Assembly: GCA_964532865.1 (NCBI GenBank)
Contig: CAZHJA010000004.1
Coordinates: 1 to 27,377, forward strand
Reading direction: 5' to 3'
Origin: CAZHJA01 sp964532865
GTDB lineage: Bacteria > Patescibacteriota > Microgenomatia > UBA1406 > GWC2-37-13
Length of the DNA: 27,377 nt
Position numbers and translations under genes: made by a program. Under the pieces are notes generated by a model. That model was not told the DNA's origin, did not search any database, and saw only the letters and a list, made by a program, of their open reading frames with translations. Numbering within the stretch: position 1 is the stretch's first letter; the number at the start of each line of letters is the position of its first letter. Below are positions 15,940-23,137 of the stretch, piece after piece.

Positions 15940-16500
15940 ATGATTGCATTAGCAGATAAAATTAAAGATGAAGGAAAAATAATTATTAATCGCCTAAAAG
16001 AAAGTTTAAAATCTATCCGTACAGGAAAAGCAAATCCTTCTCTTGTTGAAAATCTTATTGTTGAAACATACGGAGGACAAACAAAACTTCGTCTTCTTGA
16101 GCTTGCAAACATTACAACAGAAGGGCCATCTTCTTTAATAATTCTTCCCTTTGATGCATCTACAATTTCGGATATTGAAAAATCAATTTTAAAATCACCA
16201 TTAGGGATAAGTCCACGCGTACAAGGAAATAGAATTATCATTAAAATTCCTCCACTTTCAGAAGAACAAAGAATAAAATTAACAAAAATTTCACATGAAA
16301 TTATTGAACAAAAGAAAAAAGAATTAAGAATAAAAAGAGAAGACGAAAAAAGAAAAATAAAAAAGATGTTTGATAATAAAGAAATGTCAGAAGATGAAAA
16401 ATATAGAAATGAAAAAGCTCTAGATAGTGCTGTTTCAGATTTTATGAAAGAAATTATTGAAATTAAAGAGAAAAAAGATAAAGAGATTCTTAACGTGTAA
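15940..16500 (+). CDS. frr: Ribosome recycling factor
   Basis: The 186-residue product matches RRF over its whole length: LKESLKSIRTGKANPSLVENL, VETYGGQTKLRLLELANIT, IEKSILKSPLGISPRVQGNRIIIKIPPLSEEQR and a long basic C-terminal coiled coil. With EF-G it splits post-termination ribosomes. It has normal length, lies 19 nt after tsf, and has no Shine-Dalgarno. Confidence 0.97.
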   Translation: MIALADKIKDEGKIIINRLKESLKSIRTGKANPSLVENLIVETYGGQTKLRLLELANITTEGPSSLIILPFDASTISDIEKSILKSPLGISPRVQGNRIIIKIPPLSEEQRIKLTKISHEIIEQKKKELRIKREDEKRKIKKMFDNKEMSEDEKYRNEKALDSAVSDFMKEIIEIKEKKDKEILNV

Positions 16501-16528
16501 TCTTCATGTTATTTGTTAAACTAACAAT

Positions 16529-17608
16529 ATGCTAAGTATAATTATTTTTATTTTAATCCTAAGTGTACTAATTTTAGTACATGAATTAGGACATTTTATT
16601 GCTGCTAAAAAAAATGGAATTCTAGTTGAAGAATTTGGAATTGGAATTCCTCCAAGACTTTTTGGTATTAAAATCGGTGAAACACTATATAGCATAAACA
16701 TCCTCCCTTTTGGAGGTTTTAATAAACTATATGGGGAAGAATACCAAGAGCTAGATGGTGTAAAAAAAGATAATCTAAAATTAAAAAATCGTGCATTTTC
16801 AAATAAAAAACCATGGCAAAAAGCTACAGTTGTTCTGGCTGGAGTAATTGGTAATTTTCTTTTAGGATGGCTTCTTATTTCAATTTTATTTACAAATGGG
16901 GTTCCTGTTAATACAAATAAAGTTATTATTGAAACAGTACAAAAAAACTCTCCTGCAGAAAAAGCAGGTATTAAAACAAAAGATATTATTAAAAAAATTA
17001 AAAAAGAAAAAGAATACATATTGTCATCTCCTGAAGAACTTGTTGAACTTACTAATAAATTTGTAGGTCAAGAAATTTTAATTACTATTGAAAGAAATAA
17101 AAAAAACATGTCTTTTAATCTAACTCCTCGAAAAGATCCCCCAAAAGGAGAAGGCTCTTTAGGTATTGTAATAACCTCATATGAGATAAAAAAATATCCT
17201 TGGTATCAGGCTCCATTCTATGGACTTGTTGAAGCTGTAAATATGACAAGGAAAATTGGTTCAGAATTATTAAAAATTCTTTTTCAACTAATTACATTTC
17301 AAAAGACAAAAACCGCTGGGATATCAGGTCCAATTGGTATTGCAAGCTATACAAATCAGGTTGTAAAATATGGTGTAAGTGCGGTTCTTCAGTTTACTGC
17401 TGTTTTATCACTTAATCTTGCTGTTTTAAATATTCTTCCTTTTCCTGCTTTAGACGGAGGTAGATTAATATTTGTAATATATGAATGGGTAACAAAAAGA
17501 AAGGTAAATAAAAAAGTTGAGCAATATACAAATCTTGCAGGAATGGCAACGCTTTTGTTACTTCTAATAATAGTAACAATTTTTGATATAATGAAAATTT
17601 ATAAATAA
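16529..17608 (+). CDS. rseP: Site-2-type intramembrane metalloprotease (RseP family)
   Basis: The 359-residue protein has the zinc site VHELGHF in membrane segment 1 (His18, Glu19, His22). One PDZ domain follows (about residues 125-200, VQKNSPAEKAGIKTKDII), then GISGPIGIA, and the third zinc ligand in FPALDGGR (Asp309) in a late membrane segment. It cleaves transmembrane proteins, in other bacteria anti-sigma factors and signal peptides. Only one PDZ domain is present, against two in E. coli. The gene sits 28 bp after frr; in many bacteria it follows frr after uppS, cdsA and dxr, which are missing here. Confidence 0.93.
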   Translation: MLSIIIFILILSVLILVHELGHFIAAKKNGILVEEFGIGIPPRLFGIKIGETLYSINILPFGGFNKLYGEEYQELDGVKKDNLKLKNRAFSNKKPWQKATVVLAGVIGNFLLGWLLISILFTNGVPVNTNKVIIETVQKNSPAEKAGIKTKDIIKKIKKEKEYILSSPEELVELTNKFVGQEILITIERNKKNMSFNLTPRKDPPKGEGSLGIVITSYEIKKYPWYQAPFYGLVEAVNMTRKIGSELLKILFQLITFQKTKTAGISGPIGIASYTNQVVKYGVSAVLQFTAVLSLNLAVLNILPFPALDGGRLIFVIYEWVTKRKVNKKVEQYTNLAGMATLLLLLIIVTIFDIMKIYK

Positions 17609-17610
17609 CA

Positions 17611-18180
17611 ATGCATCTTAAATACGATAATATCACCATATCAGGCGGCGTTGGAGTAGGAACAAGCACATTAATGAATAACTTAAAGCCCTATCTTAAA
17701 CCAATGGATTGGAAGTTTAAATCAACAGGAGAAATTATCAGAAAATATACTAAAGAACAAATTATGCCATCTGCGACACTAGTTTCTGATGAATATGACA
17801 GAGTAATTGAAAAAACTGCAAAAAATCTGCTTTCAAATCAAAAACATTGGGTAATAGAAGCTTGGCTATCTGGGTTTATTGCAAGAGATATGAAAAAAGT
17901 ACTTCGTATTCTTCTTGTTTGTTCAGATGATGCGCTTCGAGTTGACAGAGTTGCAAATAGAGATAGGATAACAATAAAACAGGCAAAAAAAAATATTGGA
18001 CTTAGATATGAGCAAAATTTTGGAAAATGGAAACGTCTATACGGAAATTACAATTTTTTTAACACAAAGTACTTTAACCTAATAATAGATACATATTCTT
18101 CAGGACAATTCGAAACTACTAAAAAAGTATTAGATAAATTAGGTTTTATTAATAAAAAACTTAAAATTACAAAATCTTAA
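17611..18180 (+). CDS. Cytidylate-kinase-like P-loop kinase
   Basis: The 189-residue product opens with ISGGVGVGTSTLMNNL. The usual P-loop lysine is replaced by Thr, as in archaeal-type cytidylate kinases (GSGTTT). Then come STGEIIRKY, IEAWLSGFIARD, VANRDRITIKQAKKNI and YNFFNTKYFNLIIDT, a layout fitting CMP/dCMP kinases. It could supply CDP, or be a divergent nucleotide kinase of another specificity. It follows rseP by 2 nt, so it belongs to the rpsB operon. A pyrimidine-rich, T-heavy stretch follows its stop codon. Confidence 0.7.
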   Translation: MHLKYDNITISGGVGVGTSTLMNNLKPYLKPMDWKFKSTGEIIRKYTKEQIMPSATLVSDEYDRVIEKTAKNLLSNQKHWVIEAWLSGFIARDMKKVLRILLVCSDDALRVDRVANRDRITIKQAKKNIGLRYEQNFGKWKRLYGNYNFFNTKYFNLIIDTYSSGQFETTKKVLDKLGFINKKLKITKS

Positions 18181-18213
18181 CCTCTTTTTTATCTTTTTTT
18201 CCCTCTTTTATAG

Positions 18214-18219
18214 TATAAT
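18214..18219 (+). promoter_or_regulatory. -10 element before proS
   Basis: A perfect TATAAT lies 5 nt before the ATG at 18225, behind a pyrimidine-rich run. No recognisable -35 is present. Confidence 0.5.
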
Positions 18220-18224
18220 TAAAT

Positions 18225-19466
18225 ATGCTTTATTCTAATCTTTTCGGTAAAACAAGAAAAACCGTTTCTAAACAATATGAGTCAAAAAATCATGAACTTC
18301 TTACAAAAGCAGGCTTTATAAATCAAGTGGCAAGCGGAATATATACTCTTTTACCTTTAGGAAATAGAGTTCACTCAAAAATCCAAGACATTATTCGAAA
18401 AGAATTAAATGATAAAGGAGCGCAGGAAATATCCATGCCATGTCTTCAACCTAAAAATTTGTGGCTAAAAACAAATAGATGGAATATTGATATGTTATTT
18501 AAAACAAAAAGCAGATATCATAATAATGAATATGCTTTAGCCCCTACTCATGAAGAAATAGTTACTCCAGTTGCCAACAAATATGTTAAAAGCTATAAAG
18601 ACCTTCCGCTTGGACTTTATCACTTTTCTTTAAAATTCAGAGATGAACCTAGAGCAAAGTCCGGAATATTAAGAGGCCGTGAATTTCAAATGAAAGACTT
18701 ATATTCTTTTCATAAAGATAAAGAAGATTTTAATTCATATTACCATAAAATGATTGACGTTTACCTTAAAATATTTAAACGTATAGGATTTAATCAAGTA
18801 AAAGTTACCGAAGCATCAGGAGGAGATTTTTCAAAAAAATGCTCTCATGAATTTAATGTGATTACTGAAGCTGGAGAAGTTGATTTAATACATTGTACTG
18901 TATGCAACTTTGCGCAAAATGAAGAGATTTCAAAACTAAAAACAGGAGAAGTATGTCCTAAATGTAAAAAAGGAAAGCTAAAAAAAGACAGGGCTATTGA
19001 AATAGGAAATATTTTTGATTTAGAAACAAGATTCCCTGATGCCTTTAACTTTACATATACTGATAAATATGGAAAGGAAAGGAAAATATTTATGGGATGT
19101 TACGGAATTGGAACAACCCGAATTATTGGAGCTCTTGTAGAAAAATATCATGATAATTACGGAATTATGTGGCCTGAAAGTATAGCTCCTTATCAAATTC
19201 ATCTAATAGGACTTGATTTAAAAAATGAAGAAATAATGAATAATGCAAAGCAAGTATATAACAAGCTGCTTGAATCTAATATTGAAGTTTTGTTTGATGA
19301 TAGAAAAGATATTGCAGCGGGTGAAAAATTTGCCGATGCTGATCTTATTGGAATTCCAATAAGACTTGTTGTTTCAAAAAAAACTAAAGAAAAAGTCGAA
19401 TTTAAAAAAAGAAATCAAAAAGAAAGTCAAATAATATCTGTCAATGAAGTCGCAAAGAATTTATAA
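18225..19466 (+). CDS. proS: Prolyl-tRNA synthetase without editing domain
   Basis: This class II synthetase has 413 residues. Motif 2 is FRDEPRAKSGILRGREFQMKDLYSF-like (138-162) and motif 3 is GCYGIGTTRIIGALVE (291-306), followed by an anticodon-binding domain (IHLIGLDL ... IAAGEKFADADLIGIPIRLVV). Bacterial ProRS of E. coli type has an insertion domain of about 180 residues between motifs 2 and 3 that hydrolyses Ala-tRNA(Pro). Here only a short segment with four cysteines (224, 227, 244, 247), probably a zinc ribbon, occupies that place. Mischarging must be tolerated or cleared by a separate YbaK/ProXp protein. Confidence 0.95.
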   Translation: MLYSNLFGKTRKTVSKQYESKNHELLTKAGFINQVASGIYTLLPLGNRVHSKIQDIIRKELNDKGAQEISMPCLQPKNLWLKTNRWNIDMLFKTKSRYHNNEYALAPTHEEIVTPVANKYVKSYKDLPLGLYHFSLKFRDEPRAKSGILRGREFQMKDLYSFHKDKEDFNSYYHKMIDVYLKIFKRIGFNQVKVTEASGGDFSKKCSHEFNVITEAGEVDLIHCTVCNFAQNEEISKLKTGEVCPKCKKGKLKKDRAIEIGNIFDLETRFPDAFNFTYTDKYGKERKIFMGCYGIGTTRIIGALVEKYHDNYGIMWPESIAPYQIHLIGLDLKNEEIMNNAKQVYNKLLESNIEVLFDDRKDIAAGEKFADADLIGIPIRLVVSKKTKEKVEFKKRNQKESQIISVNEVAKNL

Positions 19467-19526
19467 AAACACTAACGCTTTTTCTAGATAAACAAAGCAT
19501 ATAAGTTTAATTTTAAATATATCTTT

Positions 19527-20357
19527 ATGAAAACATTGGTTACTCATATTTCACCTGATCTTGACGCAATAGCCTCCTGCTGGCTTATCAAAAGATTTCT
19601 GCCAGGATGGAATGAAGCTGAAATCAAATTTGTAAACTCTGGAACAACTTTGGATAAAAAGCCTCCTGATGAAAATCCAAATATTATTCATGTTGATACG
19701 GGTTTGGGGAAATTTGACCATCATCAAACTAATGAATATACTTCTGCTACAAAGCTTGTATATGAATATTTACTGGAAAAAGACATAATTTCTCAAAAAC
19801 TATCAATTCCTCTATTAAAATTAGTAACTTTTGTTAATGAAACTGATCATTTTGCTGAAGTGAATTACCCGGAACCTTCATCTGATAAATATGATTGTTG
19901 TCTTCATCAAATGGTCAAAGGAGTTGAAACTATAAAAAACGGAAATGAAACAATGGAAATTGTGTTTATTTTATTAGACTCTATACTAAATATATTTAAA
20001 AATAAAGTAAGGGCAGAAAAGGAAATAAAACAAGGCTTTGTTTTTAAATCAAAATGGGGAAAATCATTAGTAATGGAAACAAAAAATGAAGAAGCAATAA
20101 AACTTGCTCAAAAAATAGGCTATACATTAGTAGCAAGAAAAGATCCTGAAAAAGGATATATTAGAATAAAAACACTTCCTGATAAAAAATATGACTTAAC
20201 TCCTCTTTATAATAAACTTGTTTCAGAAGACAAAAAAGCAACTTGGTTTTTACATATATCCAAAAATATGCTTCTTAATGGGTCAAGTAGTAATTCAGAT
20301 TCTATACCTTCTTATATTTCAATACAAAGACTCATTGAATTAATCAAGAATATTTAA
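19527..20357 (+). CDS. DHH/MYG1-like metal-dependent hydrolase
   Basis: The 276-residue protein has THISPDLDAIASCWLI at its N-terminus and HVDTGLGKFDHHQ near residue 60. Both are Asp/His motifs typical of DHH-type phosphoesterases and of the MYG1 exonuclease family. A His later (NETDHFAEV) could complete the metal site. The substrate is unknown; family members cut short oligonucleotides or nucleotide second messengers. It lies between proS and the rpsU operon, without a Shine-Dalgarno. Confidence 0.6.
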   Translation: MKTLVTHISPDLDAIASCWLIKRFLPGWNEAEIKFVNSGTTLDKKPPDENPNIIHVDTGLGKFDHHQTNEYTSATKLVYEYLLEKDIISQKLSIPLLKLVTFVNETDHFAEVNYPEPSSDKYDCCLHQMVKGVETIKNGNETMEIVFILLDSILNIFKNKVRAEKEIKQGFVFKSKWGKSLVMETKNEEAIKLAQKIGYTLVARKDPEKGYIRIKTLPDKKYDLTPLYNKLVSEDKKATWFLHISKNMLLNGSSSNSDSIPSYISIQRLIELIKNI

Positions 20358-20410
20358 TACAATTAACTACTTATAAATTAAAAGTGAAATTTTATCGCTT
20401 TATATAAGAT

Positions 20411-20419
20411 AAGGAGGTG
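20411..20419 (+). promoter_or_regulatory. Perfect Shine-Dalgarno of rpsU
   Basis: AAGGAGGTG pairs over 9 nt with CACCTCCTT at the 3' end of the 16S gene in this window, 5 nt before the ATG. Such a sequence is almost absent elsewhere here (see ybaB). A -10-like TATATAAGAT lies just upstream at 20401-20410. Confidence 0.85.
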
Positions 20420-20424
20420 TATTA

Positions 20425-20634
20425 ATGGTTGTTGTTAAAAAACTCAAAAATGAACCAAAAGACAATTTGTTTAGAAGATTTACAAAAACTTTTATTGAGG
20501 AAGATATCGTTGGTGATGCACGAAAAGCTCTTTTTTACAAAAAGCCTTCGCTTAAAAGAAGAGAAGAAGAAAAAGAAAGATTAAAAAAAGGTAAAAAAAG
20601 AATACCAAAAAAAGTTTTTTTTAGAAAGAGATGA
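20425..20634 (+). CDS. rpsU: 30S ribosomal protein bS21
   Basis: This 69-residue basic protein has the S21 pattern: an N-terminal VVVKKLKNEPKDNLFRRFTKTF followed by a Lys/Arg/Glu-rich helix (KKPSLKRREEEKERLKK) and RIPKKVFFRKR. bS21 binds next to the 16S anti-Shine-Dalgarno and helps initiation. ybeY overlaps its stop by 4 nt (ATGA). The strong Shine-Dalgarno in front suggests its own translation is sensitive to free anti-SD, that is, autoregulated; this is inference. Confidence 0.9.
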   Translation: MVVVKKLKNEPKDNLFRRFTKTFIEEDIVGDARKALFYKKPSLKRREEEKERLKKGKKRIPKKVFFRKR

Positions 20635-20981
20635 TAAATATTATTACTTCTTCAAGATATAAAATAAATAAAAAAAAGTTGGCAACAATTGGGGATGAAC
20701 TTCTTGCTGAAAAAGGAATTCTACCTGATTTAACTATAAATATTGTATTTGTAGGAAAAAATAAAATGAAAGATGTGTCAAAAAAATACAAGCAGGAAAA
20801 TGTTGCTCTTCCTGTTCTTTCTTTTAAATACAAGGATAAAAATGAACCACATAATGATAAATTAACTGGAGAAATAATAATATGTTATCCTCAAGCTGTA
20901 CTTATGGCGGCAAAAAGAGTAAAAAAAGTTGAAGATATACTGATATACTTAATAGATCACGCAATGGATAATATTGCTTAA
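20631..20981 (+). CDS. ybeY: YbeY-like protein with degenerate metal site
   Basis: The 116-residue product fits YbeY in its central part: INIVFVGKNKMKDVSKKYK, LPVLSFKYKD (family: VLSFP), LTGEIIICYPQA (family: LGDIVIS). It ends ILIYLIDHAMDNIA where the family has HGxLHLxGYDH. One His (110) remains, the second is Asn, and the third is lost with the early stop. Active YbeY needs all three His for zinc and 16S 3'-end maturation, so this copy is probably catalytically dead or works by another route. No reading frame after the stop restores the motif; dnaX begins 11 nt later. Confidence 0.75.
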   Translation: MINIITSSRYKINKKKLATIGDELLAEKGILPDLTINIVFVGKNKMKDVSKKYKQENVALPVLSFKYKDKNEPHNDKLTGEIIICYPQAVLMAAKRVKKVEDILIYLIDHAMDNIA

Positions 20982-20992
20982 AAAATTAAAAT

Positions 20993-22039
20993 ATGTATTA
21001 CTTAAAATACAGACCTAAAACAATCTCAGAAATAGATAACTCACGCGTTAAAACAATGCTGCAAAAAACTATTCAATTAAAAGAAATTCCTCATGCATTA
21101 CTTTTTGTTGGACAAAAAGGAACAGGAAAAACATCTTCTGCAAGAATATTTTCAAAAGCAGTGAATTGCTTAAAAAATAAATTTTCAACAAAAAGCAGTG
21201 AATTTGAACCATGCAACACTTGTGCAAATTGTTTAAGTATTGATAACTCAACATTTACTGATGTTTTGGAAATGGATGCTGCCTCAAATAGAGGAATAGA
21301 AGATGTTAAAAATCTTATTAAAGAAACATCATTTCTCCCTATGATGGGAAATTACAGAGTATTTATTATTGATGAAGCTCATATGATTACTACAGAAGGG
21401 TTTAATGCACTTCTTAAAACATTGGAAGAGCCTCCTAAAACAGTAATATTTATACTTGCTACAACTAATTTAGAAAAACTTCCAAAAACAATTATATCAA
21501 GATGTATAAAGGTTAATTTTGGAAAAGCAAAAAAGCAGGATATAATAAACATGCTTAAAAGAATCAGGAAAATTGAAAAGCTAGATATTAAAGACGAAAT
21601 ATTAGAAATTATTTCACAACACTCTGATTACTCATTTAGAGATGCTACAAAACTTCTTGAAGAAATTATTAATCAAAAACTAGTTTCATCTGAAGAGGTT
21701 GATAAATATTTAGGAATAAGAGGAAAGAATAATTTACTTTTAAATATTGAAAAGAAGGGCGCTAAAGAAACATTAAAATGGATTGATGAATTTGCGCAAG
21801 GCGGAGGGAATTTCAAATCATTACTTGAAGATTTACTTGAAAAACTAAGAATAATACTTTTGCAAAATAAAGGAATACAAGAAGAGGATGAAAAATATGA
21901 CTCAAGTTTAACAATGTCTGAAACCAAGCTTCTTATTAAGCTTTTAATGGAAGCATATAATCAACTTAAATCAACGCCAATAGAATCTTTACCACTTGAG
22001 ATTGCGCTTTTGGAGTTTTATAATATAAAAGAAAAATAG
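20993..22039 (+). CDS. dnaX: DNA polymerase III subunit gamma (short DnaX)
   Basis: The 348-residue AAA+ clamp loader starts YYLKYRPKTISEI. Walker A is GQKGTGKTS (40-48). A zinc module uses Cys59, 74, 77 and 80. Next come VLEMDAASNRGIEDV, Walker B IIDEAH (125-130), LLKTLEEPP, and SRC with the arginine finger. It stops soon after domain III, so there is no tau-type tail for binding polymerase or helicase. It is followed by ybaB, then (beyond a gap, opposite strand) recR; dnaX-ybaB-recR is a widely conserved neighbourhood. Confidence 0.95.
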   Translation: MYYLKYRPKTISEIDNSRVKTMLQKTIQLKEIPHALLFVGQKGTGKTSSARIFSKAVNCLKNKFSTKSSEFEPCNTCANCLSIDNSTFTDVLEMDAASNRGIEDVKNLIKETSFLPMMGNYRVFIIDEAHMITTEGFNALLKTLEEPPKTVIFILATTNLEKLPKTIISRCIKVNFGKAKKQDIINMLKRIRKIEKLDIKDEILEIISQHSDYSFRDATKLLEEIINQKLVSSEEVDKYLGIRGKNNLLLNIEKKGAKETLKWIDEFAQGGGNFKSLLEDLLEKLRIILLQNKGIQEEDEKYDSSLTMSETKLLIKLLMEAYNQLKSTPIESLPLEIALLEFYNIKEK

Positions 22040-22055
22040 TAATTAATATAATTTT

Positions 22056-22064
22056 AAGGAGGTG
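22056..22064 (+). promoter_or_regulatory. Perfect Shine-Dalgarno of ybaB
   Basis: AAGGAGGTG, the same nine bases as at rpsU, lies 8 nt before the ATG at 22073. Confidence 0.85.
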
Positions 22065-22072
22065 TTATATCT

Positions 22073-22342
22073 ATGAATAATCCATTAGGAGGTCTTGGAG
22101 ACATGAGAAAGCTTCAGCAACAAGCAAAACAAATGCAGGATGCATTAAAACAGGAAGAGGTTGTAGTAGAAAGAAATGGAGTAAAAGTAATAGTAAGAGG
22201 AGATCAGGTACTTCAGGAAATAGAAGTAGATGGTGTTATAGAAAACAGAATTGCAGAAGCTGTTAATGAAGCAATAAAAAAAACACAGGAACTTGCAGCT
22301 AAAAAACTAATACAAATATCACAAAATCAACAGCAGCAATAA
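22073..22342 (+). CDS. ybaB: Nucleoid-associated protein YbaB/EbfC
   Basis: The 89-residue protein has the YbaB pattern: Gly/Met-rich start, LQQQAKQMQDALKQEEVVVERNGVKVIVRGDQVLQEIEVD, then an Ala/Lys helix and a Gln-rich tail. It forms tweezer-like DNA-binding dimers. It lies 33 nt after dnaX and has its own strong Shine-Dalgarno. Confidence 0.92.
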   Translation: MNNPLGGLGDMRKLQQQAKQMQDALKQEEVVVERNGVKVIVRGDQVLQEIEVDGVIENRIAEAVNEAIKKTQELAAKKLIQISQNQQQQ

Positions 22343-22354
22343 TTGGGAAACTAC

Positions 22355-22383
22355 TTGTTAAATAAGACTAAATCCAGTATAAT
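22355..22383 (+). promoter_or_regulatory. Strong promoter pointing into the sequence gap
   Basis: TTGTTA (22355-22360), a 17-bp spacer and TATAAT (22378-22383) are followed by in-frame ATGs at 22387 and 22396. The reading frame then runs into the Ns. It suggests an unseen plus-strand gene or RNA. Confidence 0.5.
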
Positions 22384-22398
22384 GAAATGTTATATATG

Positions 22399-22498
22399 NN
22401 NNNNNNNNNNNNNNNNNNNNNNNNNNNNNNNNNNNNNNNNNNNNNNNNNNNNNNNNNNNNNNNNNNNNNNNNNNNNNNNNNNNNNNNNNNNNNNNNNN
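22399..22498. other. Assembly gap (100 N)
   Basis: Exactly 100 Ns, a conventional placeholder for a scaffold gap of unknown real size. It lies between the end of ybaB and the 3' end of recR. Confidence 0.98.
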
Positions 22499-23121
22499 TA
22501 AAAACTATTTCTATTTTCCAAAGATTTCCTTAAGGTCATATAATCTGCATATTCTAAATTTGCTCCAATAGGCAATCCATAACCCAAGCGTGTTATTTTG
22601 AATTTTAACTTTAACTTCTTTTTTATTTCCATCAGCTTATTTCTAATATACATTGCGGTTGCTTCTCCTTCCATATCAGGATTTGTTGCAAGAATTACTT
22701 CTTTTACATGTTTTCCTTCTTTTTCAATGCGTTTTAACAATGCATTAATATATATATCATCTGCTGTTACATGATTTAAAGGATCTATTTTTCCATGAAG
22801 AATATGATAAGTTCCAAAATAAATATCTCCAGTTTCAAAAGAAATTAAATCCAACACCTCTTCAACAACAGTAATTTGGCCCTTATTCCTTTTTGTATCT
22901 TCACATATTTCACATATTTCATTTTCAGTTACGTTTAAACATACCTTACAAAGCTTTGTTTTTGATTTAACATTTGATACATTTTCTGCAAATTCATTTA
23001 AATCATTTGACGGGATACGAAGAAAATAAAAAGCAAGCCTATTTGCTGTTTTTTCTCCAATTCCAGGAAGACGTTCTAAAAATAATGAAATTTGTTTTAA
23101 ATTAAAAGGCAATTTTGCCAT
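22498..23121 (-). CDS. recR: Recombination protein RecR
   Basis: The 207 residues read include the helix-hairpin-helix LERLPGIGEKTANRLAFYF, a Cys4 zinc finger (58, 61, 70, 73) and a Toprim domain (ITVVEEVLDLISFE ... ATNPDMEGEATAMYI ... LGYGLPIGANLEYAD). It ends LRKSLENRNSF at the gap. The next codon is TA followed by N; since RecR is normally about 200 residues, this is very likely TAA or TAG, so the gene is probably complete and the Ns lie just beyond it. RecR with RecO loads RecA in gap repair. It follows the RNase J gene by 16 nt. Confidence 0.93.
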
Positions 23122-23137
23122 AAATAATAAAGCAGTA

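Noticed and set aside
16516..17019. A 167-codon minus-strand frame opposite rseP.
   Set aside because: Antisense to a conserved metalloprotease; no independent evidence.
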